A stretch of DNA of 64,000 nucleotides from Elizabethkingia occulta (GTDB lineage: Bacteria > Bacteroidota > Bacteroidia > Flavobacteriales > Weeksellaceae), in contig NZ_MAHX01000007.1 in the NCBI RefSeq assembly GCF_002023715.1, positions 62,001 to 126,000 on the forward strand, written 5' to 3'. The notes below the pieces were generated by a model. The model worked only from the letters and a program-made list of their open reading frames with translations, was not told the DNA's origin and searched no databases. Shown here piece by piece: positions 53,222-63,289 of the stretch; within the stretch, counting starts at the first letter, position 1; each line of letters opens with the position of its first letter. A program made the translations under genes and the position numbers.

Positions 53222-53253
53222 AAAAAAAGTGAACCAAGTGGTTCACTTTTTTT
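53222..53253 (+). terminator. Intrinsic terminator after the DUF779 gene
   Basis: AGTGAACC (53228-53235) / GGTTCACT (53240-53247), four-base loop, with A6 before and T6 after. Works on both strands. Confidence 0.88.
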
Positions 53254-53425
53254 ATCGTATTATTTATGCAAACATAATAGGTTTCGAAAACCTATGATGT
53301 TTTTTAGACCTTGTTTTTACTAATGCTATGTTAGTTGCATTATGTTTATTGATGAATATTTTATATTAATCATTTACAAATAATCATGAATAATCGATTT
53401 TGCAATTTTACAGTTTACATAACGC

Positions 53426-54970
53426 TTAGTTGGTTCCTTTACGCTTAGGTTCTTTTACCTCAGGCCAGGTTTGTCCTGCAGGCATAGTACGCTTTTGTCT
53501 GCTTACAAGTTCAGGTTCTTCCGAAGCCATATAAGCCATAACTGCTGCGGCAATTACGTTATTTTTTACCTCATCAAACATAATTTTGTCATAAGTATCT
53601 CTGTTGGTATGCCATGTATAACCAAAATAACCCCAGTTAAGAGAACTTAATGATATCCCCGGTACACCAGCCGCAACAAAAGAAGCATGATCAGATCCGC
53701 CGCCGCCAGGCATTCCCGGGAACGAGGTTTCGATATGCTTACCTACATTTTTAGGAAGGGCTGTCATCCAACGCGTAAGATAATCATAAGAGTCTACAAA
53801 ACCTTGTCCCTGGATATTTACAACACGGCCTGTTCCATTATCCTGATTAAATGCTACCTGTGTATTTTTGATAATTTCAGGATTATCCAATACAAATGCT
53901 CTGGAACCGTTTAGTCCTTGTTCTTCACTTCCCCAATGTCCTATAATAATAGTTCTTTTGTTGTTAGGGTAGTATTTTTTAAGGATTCTTGCAGCCTCCA
54001 TCATAGTAATAGTACCAGTTCCGTTGTCTGTAGCACCTTGTGCTCCGTCCCATGAATCGAAGTGAGCAGAAAGAATTACATATTCGTTTGGCTTTTCTTT
54101 TCCTTCAATTCTTGCAATTGTATTGAAAGACTTGGCTGTTCCCAGGTTTTTAGATTGTGCATTTACCTTGATTGTTGGTTTTTTACCATTCAAAGCAAGA
54201 CGATAAAGCATTCCGTAATCTTCTACAGCAATGTCTATCATAGGGATATTTTTGGTTTTAGCTCCAAAAATTCTGTTGGCACCCATAATGCCAGTCCAGT
54301 TAGAAATAGCAATACCAGCTGCACCAGCTTTTTCTAAAGCTTCAGGAAGGCTATTATTATCGTAACCTGTATTTTTAATTAAGTTTCTGAAATCTTCAGC
54401 ATCTTTATCTCTTTGTGCTTTAAACTTTTCATACAATTCCGGAGTAGCAAATTCTTTTATTTGATAGTCAGGGCGGCCAGATCTCTGATATTGTGCCATT
54501 AAGACAAATTTGCCCTTAATTCCTTTTAACCATTCCGCAAATTCTGAAGGATTATTCACTTTAGGAAGTATTACCACCTCAGCATCTATTGCTTTTTTAG
54601 TAGCAGGAGACCATGCCAACTGCATAGATTCCAGACTTTTTACACGCGGTGAAGTCATTTCTACCTGTGTAATTCCTCTTTGCCAGGAAGCCCATTCGCC
54701 AAACTGTTGGTTTTGTGCATCGATTCCCCAGCTTTTATATTTTTCTACAGCCCAATCGTTAGCTTGCTTCATTGCAGGCGAGCCTACCAAACGTGGACCA
54801 ATCACATCTAATAATTCAAAAGCCAGATTCTCTAGCTGGGAATTGTTATTGACTTCATTTACAATGTTTTGAACTACAGGATTTAATTTTTCCTGTGAAG
54901 TTTGCTGGGCCGACCAGAATTGCGCTGAAATAACTAACGCAGAAAGCGTAATTTTTTTGTACATATTCAT
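53426..54970 (-). CDS. Secreted M28-family peptidase
   Basis: A 514-residue zinc peptidase with a signal peptide (cut near WSAQ). A PA-like domain (about 140-280) precedes the M28 catalytic part: AHFDSWDGAQGATDNGTGT (metal His and Asp), GSEEQGLNGS (catalytic Glu) and HTNRDTYDKI (His). It resembles secreted aminopeptidases/carboxypeptidases of Bacteroidota. A second ATG two codons in (54964) is equally possible as the start. No downstream partner; the DUF779 terminator lies beyond. Confidence 0.9.
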   Translation of the reverse strand: MNMYKKITLSALVISAQFWSAQQTSQEKLNPVVQNIVNEVNNNSQLENLAFELLDVIGPRLVGSPAMKQANDWAVEKYKSWGIDAQNQQFGEWASWQRGITQVEMTSPRVKSLESMQLAWSPATKKAIDAEVVILPKVNNPSEFAEWLKGIKGKFVLMAQYQRSGRPDYQIKEFATPELYEKFKAQRDKDAEDFRNLIKNTGYDNNSLPEALEKAGAAGIAISNWTGIMGANRIFGAKTKNIPMIDIAVEDYGMLYRLALNGKKPTIKVNAQSKNLGTAKSFNTIARIEGKEKPNEYVILSAHFDSWDGAQGATDNGTGTITMMEAARILKKYYPNNKRTIIIGHWGSEEQGLNGSRAFVLDNPEIIKNTQVAFNQDNGTGRVVNIQGQGFVDSYDYLTRWMTALPKNVGKHIETSFPGMPGGGGSDHASFVAAGVPGISLSSLNWGYFGYTWHTNRDTYDKIMFDEVKNNVIAAAVMAYMASEEPELVSRQKRTMPAGQTWPEVKEPKRKGTN

Positions 54971-55057
54971 ACTCTTTTCATTTATATATTTCGGAGTCTA
55001 AATTAACGAATAATAAAAGTTTTACCAAGTTTATGGCTTTTTGTTTTAAAATTATTT

Positions 55058-55089
55058 TTGATATGGTTGATAAATTATAGTTATTTTTG
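55058..55089 (+). promoter_or_regulatory. Candidate promoter of the GNAT gene
   Basis: TTG (55058-55060), 21 bases, TATTTTTG (55082-55089), 38 bases before the ATG at 55128. Confidence 0.45.
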
Positions 55090-55127
55090 GCTAAAGTTTA
55101 TAAAATAGATAAAAATAGTAGTAGTTT

Positions 55128-55661
55128 ATGTTTCCAGTATTGTTTACCAATAGGTTAGTGCTTAACCGTATTGAAGACGTAGATGTTGAAAGTATTTTTT
55201 CTCTTCGTTCTGATGAAGAAGTAGCTCGTTACATCAAAAGAGGACCTGATCATGATATTCAGCAGGCTTATGATTTTATCCGGTTGGCCAGAGATCGATA
55301 TGAAAATAAAAGCGCAATAAATTGGGCTATTCGCAAAAAAGAAACTCCGGATTTAATAGGAGGTATATGCCTGTGGAAAATCTCTGCAGATCGTAAAACA
55401 GCAGAGATAGGCTATGATTTAAAGCCCCTTCACCATGGTAAAGGAATTATGTCAGAGGCCATGGTTACAATAATTGAATATGGTTTTTCAACACTTGGTC
55501 TGGATAAAATAGAAGCTTTTACAAGCCGATATAATGAGGCATCTAAAAGCTTATTGTTAAAACATAATTTTATACTGAATCCTGAACGTATTGATGAGGA
55601 CAATATGGATAATCTTATTTTTGAACTTAAAAGAAATCCTACTCTTCAACCGGTGGGTTAA
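55128..55661 (+). CDS. GNAT-family N-acetyltransferase
   Basis: A 177-residue protein of the GNAT (RimJ/RimL) group: LFTNRLVLNRIEDVDVESIF, GYDLKPLHHGKGIMSEAM (acetyl-CoA loop) and EAFTSRYNEASKSLLLKHNF. The substrate (ribosomal or other N-termini, small molecules) is unknown. The gene overlaps the convergent symporter by 23 bases. Confidence 0.9.
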   Translation: MFPVLFTNRLVLNRIEDVDVESIFSLRSDEEVARYIKRGPDHDIQQAYDFIRLARDRYENKSAINWAIRKKETPDLIGGICLWKISADRKTAEIGYDLKPLHHGKGIMSEAMVTIIEYGFSTLGLDKIEAFTSRYNEASKSLLLKHNFILNPERIDEDNMDNLIFELKRNPTLQPVG

Positions 55662-56883
55662 ATTTCTCTCCCACCAGTCTCGTAACGACCATCGCTGCTA
55701 CAGTATCTCCGGTTGAGTTAAGTATTGTAGCCAATGGGTCTACAAGTGTACCAATAATTATTACTGCTGGAATAGCTTCTTGCGGAAGGTTATATGCGGA
55801 TATCATCAGCATCTCTCCAATGTAGCCTCCGTTGGGGATACCTCCCGCAACAACGCTTACAAAGACTGTGATTCCTAAGGCTATAACCAGGTTGTTGAAA
55901 TCGAAGAAATCCCACCCCAATAAAAGAAAAGCAACATATATTTTTACAATAGAAGAAATAGATGATCCGTTTTTATGAATGGTTGTTCCGATAGGGATTA
56001 CAACATTGGCAACCGAATCTGGGATTCCAATTTTTCTCGCAGCATCCAGATTAGCCGGCATAGTTGCCAGGCTACTGCACGTACTGATAGCTGTAAATGA
56101 GGGTACAATATTATTTTTCCAGAAAAGTTTAATGCCTTTGGTTCCGTTAGCTACGAAAGCATACAAACTGAAAAATACAAAGAAATAAACGATTCCGGCT
56201 CCATAATAAACACCCAAGGGTTTTGCATAGAATCCAAAAAGCTGAGGTCCTAATGTACCAACCTGGTATGCGATATAAGCGCCGAGTCCTATAGGTGCAG
56301 CTTTCATAATTAATATTAGTAATTCCTTCATTACTTCGTTTCCACCTGCCATAAATTTGCGGAAAGTTTCAGTTTTTTCAGGAGCAGATTTACGGATAGC
56401 AATCCCCAAAAGGAAAGAGAATATCAGCATAGCCAGCATATTCTGTCGGGAAAGAAGCATGTAAAACTCACCAACAGTAAAGAAACGTACAATTCGGTCA
56501 CTCCAGGTTTCAGTACTGGTAATGTTTTCTGCAATTGTTACGGCTGCATCAGTTGAAGGTCTTGCAGTAGGGAAAAGATATACTGCTCCTATACTGAAAA
56601 TAGCAGCAATAATGACAAAACACAAAAAAGTAAACATCATAGCAAAAAGTATTTTTCCCAGTTTTCCTTTTTGTTCAATCGCCGATACAGAAGTTACAAT
56701 GGCAAAGAATACCAAAGGAATAACGGTAACGAAAAGCAGGTTAAGGAAAATGTCCCCAACAGGTTTAAGATAGTCTACAACATTTGGAAAAAAAATACCG
56801 ATAATGCTACCAACGGTAATACCTATCAGTAGGAGTATTATATTGGAATAACTCTGCCAGAAAGAGTGTTGAGTTGTTGTCAT
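55639..56883 (-). CDS. Dicarboxylate/amino acid:cation symporter (DAACS)
   Basis: A 414-residue protein with about eight membrane helices and two re-entrant loops. The hairpin SCSSLATMPANLDAARKIGIPDSVANVVIPIGTTIHKNGSS and the later DPLATILNSTGD are characteristic of the glutamate/aspartate/C4-dicarboxylate symporters (GltP/DctA). It imports these with sodium or protons. Single gene, its 3' end overlapping the GNAT gene. Confidence 0.92.
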   Translation of the reverse strand: MTTTQHSFWQSYSNIILLLIGITVGSIIGIFFPNVVDYLKPVGDIFLNLLFVTVIPLVFFAIVTSVSAIEQKGKLGKILFAMMFTFLCFVIIAAIFSIGAVYLFPTARPSTDAAVTIAENITSTETWSDRIVRFFTVGEFYMLLSRQNMLAMLIFSFLLGIAIRKSAPEKTETFRKFMAGGNEVMKELLILIMKAAPIGLGAYIAYQVGTLGPQLFGFYAKPLGVYYGAGIVYFFVFFSLYAFVANGTKGIKLFWKNNIVPSFTAISTCSSLATMPANLDAARKIGIPDSVANVVIPIGTTIHKNGSSISSIVKIYVAFLLLGWDFFDFNNLVIALGITVFVSVVAGGIPNGGYIGEMLMISAYNLPQEAIPAVIIIGTLVDPLATILNSTGDTVAAMVVTRLVGEKFNPPVEE

Positions 56884-56939
56884 CAGAAAAATTATAAAAG
56901 TAAAAATACAAATTAATAGGTTTCTTTTTTAACAAATAA

Positions 56940-56974
56940 TTGGCCATACTTTTCTTTCAGATTCATTAAATTTG
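56940..56974 (+). promoter_or_regulatory. Candidate promoter of cbpA
   Basis: TTG (56940-56942), 24 bases, TAAATTTG (56967-56974). The spacing is slightly long, and the ATG is 17 bases further on at 56991. Confidence 0.4.
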
Positions 56975-56990
56975 AGAAAACATATATTCT

Positions 56991-57911
56991 ATGGCGTTTA
57001 TTGATTATTATAAAACTCTGGGAGTCAATAAAAATGCGACCCAGGATGACATAAAAAAAGCTTATCGAAAACTTGCCCGAAAAATGCACCCGGATCTTAA
57101 TCCGGATGATAAAGAAGCGCATCATAAATTTCAGGAACTGAACGAAGCCAATGAAGTATTGAGCGATCCGAAAAAGCGCGCGAAGTATGACAAGTATGGT
57201 GAACACTGGAAAAATGGTGAAGAATACGAGAAATATGAACAAGCCAGACAACAACAGCAAAGTTCACAACGGGCTTATTCATCAGGAGGCTTTTCGGGTT
57301 CTGATTTTGGTGAAGGCGAAGATTTCTCAGATTTTTTCCAATCTATGTTTGGCGGCGGTGGCGGTGGATTTAGTTCTTCTTCCAGAGGAAGAAGTTCTGG
57401 TAAGTTCAAAGGTCAGGATCTGCATGCAGAACTGCAGCTTTCCTTATATGAAGCAGCAGAAACACACCAGCGTACACTGGATGTAAATAGTAAGAAAGTA
57501 AGAATTACAATTCCGGCAGGGGTCTATGACGGTCAGCAGATAAAACTGAAAGGCTATGGAATGGAAGGTCATAATGGCGGACCAAGCGGAGATCTGTATA
57601 TTACATTTATTATTCCTGAAGACAGTCATCTTAAACGTTCAGGAGACGATCTGAAAACAACTGTCAATATTGATATGTATACTGCTTTACTAGGGGGAGA
57701 TGTTGAGGTGAAAACCTTAAACGGAAGTGTAAAACTGAAAGTAAAACCGGAAACGGCCAATGCTTCAACAGTACGTCTGAAAGGAAAAGGATTCCCTGTG
57801 TATAAAAAGGAAGGACAGTCCGGAGATTTGTATGTTACTTTTAATGTACAGTTACCAAAGAATCTTACAGACAAACAAAAAGAATTACTAAAAGAAATGC
57901 AAAAATCCTAA
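56991..57911 (+). CDS. cbpA: DnaJ-type co-chaperone CbpA
   Basis: A 306-residue type II J-protein. The J domain (1-70) includes HPD in [12 protein letters not shown] Gly/Phe/Ser-rich linker (about 90-140) follows, and then two C-terminal beta domains ([35 protein letters not shown]). There is no zinc domain. It partners DnaK and binds curved DNA in other bacteria. The CbpM gene follows by 3 bases, a pairing specific to CbpA. Confidence 0.93.
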   Translation: MAFIDYYKTLGVNKNATQDDIKKAYRKLARKMHPDLNPDDKEAHHKFQELNEANEVLSDPKKRAKYDKYGEHWKNGEEYEKYEQARQQQQSSQRAYSSGGFSGSDFGEGEDFSDFFQSMFGGGGGGFSSSSRGRSSGKFKGQDLHAELQLSLYEAAETHQRTLDVNSKKVRITIPAGVYDGQQIKLKGYGMEGHNGGPSGDLYITFIIPEDSHLKRSGDDLKTTVNIDMYTALLGGDVEVKTLNGSVKLKVKPETANASTVRLKGKGFPVYKKEGQSGDLYVTFNVQLPKNLTDKQKELLKEMQKS

Positions 57912-57914
57912 GTC

Positions 57915-58223
57915 ATGGAAGAGAGAATTTCACGAGAAGAACTGATTAAACTTTATAATATAGAAATGTCATTTTTGGAGTCTCTGGAAGATTCCGGATT
58001 ATTACATGTACAGATAGAAAATGAAGTTAAATATGTTTCATACAGCGATCTTCCGGCATTGGAGCGCTTTACCAACTGGCATTATGATCTGGATGTTAAT
58101 ATGCCCGGAATAGAAATTATCAGCAATCTGCTTCAGAAAATAGAAACGATGCAGCAGGAAAGAAAAAAGATGATCGAACAGTTTCATTTCAGAGGAATTG
58201 TATGGGAGGATGTTGAACTGTAA
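57915..58223 (+). CDS. cbpM: Chaperone modulator CbpM
   Basis: A 102-residue protein in the MerR-like CbpM family (ISREELIKLYNIEMSFLESLEDSGLLHV, then LPALERFTNWHYDLDVNMPGIEIISNLL and a coiled-coil end). CbpM binds the J domain and inhibits CbpA activity. Three bases after cbpA and co-transcribed. The 168-base gap that follows contains no gene. Confidence 0.88.
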   Translation: MEERISREELIKLYNIEMSFLESLEDSGLLHVQIENEVKYVSYSDLPALERFTNWHYDLDVNMPGIEIISNLLQKIETMQQERKKMIEQFHFRGIVWEDVEL

Positions 58224-58391
58224 ATATACCTTCTGAAATAAATTTTTAGAGTTTTACGTTAAGTGATATTTAGTGAAAACTTTGATAAGGATTGTAAACT
58301 AAATCTAAATTCACGCTATATTAATGTGCTAACAGATAAAATTAATAAGAATCACTGCCATGCAACCAGTGCTTTACCGTAATTTTGTTTT

Positions 58392-59369
58392 ATGAATATT
58401 TATGATCTTGTAATTATTGGTGGAGGGCCTATAGGATTGGCATGTGCGTTGGAAGCTGAGAAAAAGAAACTTTCCTATATTATTTTGGAAAAAGGTACTA
58501 TTGCTAATAGTCTTTATCATTATCCGTTGTATATGCGTTTCTTTTCGTCGGCAGACAGATTGGAAATAGACGGAGTTCCGTTTATTACAACAGCTCCCAA
58601 ACCAGGTAGACAGGAAGCTCTGGAATATTATCAGGGTATTACAAGACAAAGAAATATCAATATCCATCTTTATGAAAAAGTATCAGATGTAACTAAGGAT
58701 GGTGAATTGTTTAAAGTAGTTTCCTCTAAATCTGAATACACTGCCAAAAACGTCATTCTGGCAACAGGTTTCTATGATATTCCGAATCCAATTCAGGTAA
58801 AAGGAGAGGAGCTACCTAAAGTGCAGCATTATTATTCAGAACCTTATCCATATGCAAAGCAAAAAGTTGTAGTAATTGGAGCCAGCAATTCTTCTGTAGA
58901 TGCAGCTCTGGAAATTTACCGAAAGGGTGGTGATGTTACAATGATTGTGCGTGGACCGGAAATTGGACGAAGAGTAAAATATTGGGTACGCCCCGATATT
59001 GAAAACCGAATTTCCGAAGGTAGTATTAAGGCTTATTTTAATGCTGAGCTTACAGAAATTACAGAAGGAAGCGTAATATTCAGAGATGGAGACGGTAATA
59101 TTAACGAAATTGAAAATGACTTTGTTTTGGCTTTAACTGGTTATTTACCTGACTTTGATTTTCTTGGTAAAGCAGGTGTTTTGTTGGAAGGAGAAAGTAT
59201 GGTTCCACATCATAATGATCATACAATGGAAACTAATGTATCCGGACTTTATCTTGCAGGAGTAGTTTGTGGTGGAAAAAATACCCATTTATGGTTTATT
59301 GAAAATTCCAGAATTCATGCCCAGATTATTATGAATGCTATTGTAGCCAAGAAACTTGGTGTAGCTTAA
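58392..59369 (+). CDS. ypdA: YpdA-type putative bacillithiol disulfide reductase
   Basis: A 325-residue flavoprotein. FAD motif IIGGGPIGLACALEAEKK, NADPH motif VVIGASNSSVDAALEIYRKGG, and the C-terminal LYLAGVVCGGKNTHLWFIENSR match YpdA/Bdr. Flavobacteriia make bacillithiol in many cases, consistent with a redox role. TAATTTTG at 58380-58387 is only 5 bases before the ATG, so the transcript would be nearly leaderless. Confidence 0.9.
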   Translation: MNIYDLVIIGGGPIGLACALEAEKKKLSYIILEKGTIANSLYHYPLYMRFFSSADRLEIDGVPFITTAPKPGRQEALEYYQGITRQRNINIHLYEKVSDVTKDGELFKVVSSKSEYTAKNVILATGFYDIPNPIQVKGEELPKVQHYYSEPYPYAKQKVVVIGASNSSVDAALEIYRKGGDVTMIVRGPEIGRRVKYWVRPDIENRISEGSIKAYFNAELTEITEGSVIFRDGDGNINEIENDFVLALTGYLPDFDFLGKAGVLLEGESMVPHHNDHTMETNVSGLYLAGVVCGGKNTHLWFIENSRIHAQIIMNAIVAKKLGVA

Positions 59370-59428
59370 AGAGAATATAATCTACGGAATAGATAATGAA
59401 TGTTTCCGGACTATTCAGAAATATAATA

Positions 59429-59469
59429 AAAAGGAGAGCACCTTTTATAAGAAAGTGAGCTCTCCTTTT
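59429..59469. terminator. Bidirectional terminator between ypdA and the monooxygenase
   Basis: AAAAGGAGAGC (59429-59439) / GCTCTCCTTTT (59459-59469), perfect 11-bp stem, with runs on both flanks, serving the convergent genes. Confidence 0.88.
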
Positions 59470-59472
59470 GTT

Positions 59473-60603
59473 TTAACTTATACTGTCTAAGGTAAATAAG
59501 CGGTCAAAATTTCTTGCCTGTATAGATTTTGGCGTCTTGCGTAGTATTAAATTTCTCAGGCCAATCAATAGCTTATTTTCCAGTTGTGCAATTTTGCCGA
59601 TTTTCCAACTGGTATTTACTACATGATGTGCCTTTTCCTGCCTTATTAACGGATAATTTCTAAAGGTCAGTTCCAGATTATTTTCTTTGAGTAGTTTGAA
59701 TAATACATAGACGTCTTCTATTGCCTGGCATGCACCTTGTCCCATATTAGGTGTAGTAGCGTGTGCAGCATCGCCCAAAAGTATAACCTCATCTTTTTGC
59801 CATTCTATAATAGGTTTTAGGTCTTGTAGATTTGCTGTAAACCATTTCTCTTTTGATGTATTTAGAATCATTTCTCTTACAAATTCCGGCGCATCTGTAA
59901 GATAAAAATCTAGATCAGGATGCTTTTGATAAAGATCATCATTAACAAGAAAGTACCAGTAAACAATTCCCCCTGAAATTTCTACAAAGCCAAACCGTTT
60001 TCCTTTTCCCCAACCTTCTGTTAATTCGTTTTTGTATCTGGTTGGCAGATTAAAATGTGTAACCCCCCGAAAACAAATTTGATTTGCATTTCTTAGCTGT
60101 GTGTCCGGGAAAAATATTTTTCTGATTTTTGAATGAATACCATCAGCTCCTATTACAAATCTGTGATGTGCTTTTTCCTTATTTTCAAAGCTTAGTTCAT
60201 AATCATCATTGCCTGTTTTTACTGCATTCGTAAGCCTGCTGTTTAGTACTATATTTTCTGAGCCAACTTCATTTACCAAGATGTGATGAAGATCTGCCCG
60301 GTGTATGGCGATACTGTTATGACCATATTTTTGCTCAAAAGGGGAGAGTAAAGTTTCTGTGAGAGGGGCTAGCCTAAAGTCGGTGACATTAATGCTTTCT
60401 ACTTTTTTTCCGACTTGTAATATCTTGCTTTCTATCTGCAACTGGTGGTATACCTGCATTGCATTAATACCCAAAATGATTCCGGTGCCAACAGGTTTTA
60501 ATTCTTCAGCAGCTTCATAAACTTTAAACGGTATATTCCTTCTCTTCAGAGCCAAAGCTGTTGTTAGCCCTCCGATTCCGGCTCCTATAATGGCGACATC
60601 CAT
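59473..60603 (-). CDS. FAD-dependent monooxygenase
   Basis: A 376-residue class A flavin monooxygenase. GxGxxG at the start (AIIGAGIGGLTTALALKRR), the GADGIHSKIRK motif, and LLGDAAHATTPNMGQGACQAIEDVYVL (second FAD-binding motif). The closest group is the HpxO/zeaxanthin-epoxidase-like or salicylate-type hydroxylases; the substrate cannot be assigned. It lacks the distinctive segments of Tet(X), so tetracycline inactivation is not supported. A Crp/Fnr gene on the same strand 61 bases upstream may regulate it. Confidence 0.88.
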   Translation of the reverse strand: MDVAIIGAGIGGLTTALALKRRNIPFKVYEAAEELKPVGTGIILGINAMQVYHQLQIESKILQVGKKVESINVTDFRLAPLTETLLSPFEQKYGHNSIAIHRADLHHILVNEVGSENIVLNSRLTNAVKTGNDDYELSFENKEKAHHRFVIGADGIHSKIRKIFFPDTQLRNANQICFRGVTHFNLPTRYKNELTEGWGKGKRFGFVEISGGIVYWYFLVNDDLYQKHPDLDFYLTDAPEFVREMILNTSKEKWFTANLQDLKPIIEWQKDEVILLGDAAHATTPNMGQGACQAIEDVYVLFKLLKENNLELTFRNYPLIRQEKAHHVVNTSWKIGKIAQLENKLLIGLRNLILRKTPKSIQARNFDRLFTLDSIS

Positions 60604-60664
60604 AATAATGTTGTATTAGATTAATACAGCAAATTTCGCCGCTATAAATAGCAAAAACATTCAC

Positions 60665-61240
60665 TTATGTTAATAAAATGCGGCTTCTAATTCTGGAAAG
60701 AGACTGTGTTGTAATTCCAAGATAGCTGGCAATATATTTTTGTGGTATTTTTTCAATAACCTTAGGTCTGTTCGTGATTAAATTCAGGTAGCGTTGTTCG
60801 TAAGTATAAAATAGCAGTTCCTCAATTCTGCGCTTAGCCTCCAGAAAACAAACATCCGCAATTTGTTTGTAGAAGCTTATCCAAAATGGATCTTTATCCA
60901 TGAGGTAATGTAAATGTTGCTTTTCTATCAAAACAACCTCTGTTCCTTCTGTTGTCTGTAATTGCCAGTTAGACTTTTTCCCATTAAGAAAACATTCGTA
61001 GTCACCAAAAAAATCACCATCCACCTGCAATAGGAAACTGATATCTTCTCCTTCCTGATTGATTGTAAAAGTTCTAAGCGCTCCTTTAATAATAAAGCCT
61101 AGCTGATGAGACAATTCACCATGATGCATTAGGAAGCTTCCTTTTTTGTATTTAACAACTGAGGAGCTCTGCATTAGCTCTTGCAGGCGATCAGCAGATA
61201 AATTTAGTTTTGTTGCCAGTACCTGCAGTTTTTCGTTCAT
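60665..61240 (-). CDS. Crp/Fnr family transcriptional regulator
   Basis: A 191-residue regulator: cyclic-nucleotide-binding-like domain (about 25-120, YKKGSFLMHHGELSHQLGFIIKGALRTF) and winged helix with IPQKYIASYLGITTQSLSRIRSRI. No cysteine cluster for oxygen sensing. It is upstream of the FAD monooxygenase on the same strand, so the monooxygenase may be its target. One of three Crp/Fnr paralogues in the window. Confidence 0.88.
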   Translation of the reverse strand: MNEKLQVLATKLNLSADRLQELMQSSSVVKYKKGSFLMHHGELSHQLGFIIKGALRTFTINQEGEDISFLLQVDGDFFGDYECFLNGKKSNWQLQTTEGTEVVLIEKQHLHYLMDKDPFWISFYKQIADVCFLEAKRRIEELLFYTYEQRYLNLITNRPKVIEKIPQKYIASYLGITTQSLSRIRSRILLT

Positions 61241-61354
61241 AATTGTTAGTTATATTAAGGTTTCCTGCTAGTAAATCAGAAAAGCTTGATTAATCAGAAT
61301 CTATAAAACGAAGATAAGGCAGAAAAATGAATTATCCTTTTTGATGTACAGAAA

Positions 61355-61378
61355 ATGGCTACCCTGTGAGGTAGCCAT
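61355..61378 (-). terminator. Hairpin after glnS
   Basis: ATGGCTACC (61355-61363) / GGTAGCCAT (61370-61378), six-base loop. On the minus strand it is followed only by TTTTC, so termination may be partial. Confidence 0.65.
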
Positions 61379-61402
61379 CTTTATTATTGTTTATTCTGGT
61401 TC

Positions 61403-63073
61403 TTATGGTTTGTAAGAATCCTTCAAAGTTACTGTTCTGTTGAAAACCAGTTTCTCATCAGAAGAATCGCGATCCTTCGTAAAATAACCAATTCTCTGGA
61501 ACTGTAATGGTTCTCCGATTTCCACATCTTTAAGACTTGGCTCAGCAAAACCGTGAGCTGTATTTAATGACTCAGGATTAATATACTGTAAGAAATCTGC
61601 GTCCTTTTCTGCATCCGGCTGTTCTACTGTGAACAGGCGTTCGTACATACGGGACTCTACCGGAATAGCGTGTGGTGCAGATACCCAATGAAGAGTACCC
61701 TTTACCTTTCTTAGGCTTTCCTCGGTGCCACTTCCAGATTTACTTTTTTCGTCGTATGTAGCATAGATGGTAGTAATTTCACCATTCTCATCTTTTTCTA
61801 CACGCTCTGCTTTGATAATGTAGGCAGATTTCAGACGAACTTCTCCACCTAATTTCAGGCGGAAAAATTTATTGTTGGCTTCTTCTTTGAAGTCTTCTCT
61901 TTCAATGTATATTTCTCTGGAGAAAGGAATTTGTCTGGTTCCGGCATTTTCATCTTCCGGATTGTTTTCAGTTTCTACCCACTCTTCCTGTCCTTCCGGA
62001 TAGTTTTCAATGATCAGTTTTACCGGATCTACAACAGCCATTACCCTTTTAGCCTTTTTGTTCAGATCTTCACGTACGAAGAACTCCAGTAACTGAATAT
62101 CGATAAGGTTTTCGCGCTTTGCAACACCAATACGCTCGATAAAGTTACGGATAGCTTCCGCAGTATAACCTTTTCTTCTCAATCCCGAAACAGTAGGCAT
62201 TCTTGGGTCGTCCCAGCCAGTGACTACATTTTCTGCAATCAGCTTTTGCAGCTTTCTCTTAGATGTAATCATATAAGTAACATTCATTCTGGCAAATTCT
62301 CTTTGCTTTGGTGCTACTTTGTTTTCATCTCTTACCTGCTCAAGATACCAGTTGTATAATGGTCTGTGATTTTCGAATTCCAAAGAACAAAGCGAGTGCG
62401 AGACTTGCTCCAGATAATCGGATTCGCCATGTGCCCAATCATACATCGGATAAATTTTCCATGTAGTTCCGGTTCTGTGGTGTGGTTTGTTCAGAATACG
62501 ATACATAACAGGGTCACGCATATTCATATTTGGCGAAATCATATCGATTTTAGCACGAAGTGACATTGATCCGCTTTCGAATTCTCCGTTTTTCATTTTT
62601 TCAAATAAATCCAGAGACTCTTCTACCGGTCTGTTTCTATATGGTGATTCTACTCCTGGTTCAGCAGGATTTTTACGTTGTTCAGTGATTACCTCAGAAG
62701 GCTGCTCGTCTACATAAGCTTTTCCTTCTTTAATCATTTTTACGGCCCAGTCATATAGCTGTTGGAAATAGTCGGAAGCATAAAGTTCCTTGTCCCACTT
62801 AAAGCCAAGCCACTCTACATCCTTCTTAATAGAATCTACAAATTCCTGCTCTTCCTTTTCAGGGTTAGTGTCATCAAAACGCAGGTTAACCGGAGCATTA
62901 TATTTTTCACCCAAACCAAAGTTAATACAAATAGCCTTCGTGTGGCCAATGTGTAAATAACCATTTGGTTCCGGTGGGAAACGGAAACGGATCTTGTCTT
63001 TTTCAAGACCGTTTGCCAAATCTTCCTCTATAATTTGCTCAATAAAATTGAGAGATTTTTTTTCTTCTTCCAT
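61403..63073 (-). CDS. glnS: Glutaminyl-tRNA synthetase
   Basis: A 556-residue class I synthetase from the ATG at 63073 (MEEEKKSLNFIEQI); an in-frame ATG at 63106 would add 11 unrelated residues. FPPEPNGYLHIGHTKAI carries HIGH, and the KMSKS equivalent appears as MTSKRKLQ after MNVTY. The two C-terminal beta barrels are present. It charges tRNA-Gln directly, so the organism does not rely only on the amidotransferase route. Single gene with a hairpin after it; the 309-base upstream gap contains the TonB receptor promoter. Confidence 0.95.
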   Translation of the reverse strand: MEEEKKSLNFIEQIIEEDLANGLEKDKIRFRFPPEPNGYLHIGHTKAICINFGLGEKYNAPVNLRFDDTNPEKEEQEFVDSIKKDVEWLGFKWDKELYASDYFQQLYDWAVKMIKEGKAYVDEQPSEVITEQRKNPAEPGVESPYRNRPVEESLDLFEKMKNGEFESGSMSLRAKIDMISPNMNMRDPVMYRILNKPHHRTGTTWKIYPMYDWAHGESDYLEQVSHSLCSLEFENHRPLYNWYLEQVRDENKVAPKQREFARMNVTYMITSKRKLQKLIAENVVTGWDDPRMPTVSGLRRKGYTAEAIRNFIERIGVAKRENLIDIQLLEFFVREDLNKKAKRVMAVVDPVKLIIENYPEGQEEWVETENNPEDENAGTRQIPFSREIYIEREDFKEEANNKFFRLKLGGEVRLKSAYIIKAERVEKDENGEITTIYATYDEKSKSGSGTEESLRKVKGTLHWVSAPHAIPVESRMYERLFTVEQPDAEKDADFLQYINPESLNTAHGFAEPSLKDVEIGEPLQFQRIGYFTKDRDSSDEKLVFNRTVTLKDSYKP

Positions 63074-63289
63074 TGAGATATATTCTAAGAGTGCAAATTT
63101 AACCATTTTAATCGGTTCTTCCGAATCTTTATAAAATGTCCGTTTATGAACATAGGTGTCTGAAAATGAACACTAAAATCATAATTTTCATTTGTAAGTA
63201 TCTGTCTGCTATATAGTTATTTGGTTGTTTTTTTCTGGTATTAGTTATGTGTAATAAAAAGAAAGAGAATTTAGTTAAAATTTTTTATC

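Noticed and set aside
59473-60603. Possible Tet(X)-type tetracycline monooxygenase
   Set aside because: Shares only the general flavin monooxygenase motifs; the N-terminus and substrate region do not resemble Tet(X) as I recall it.
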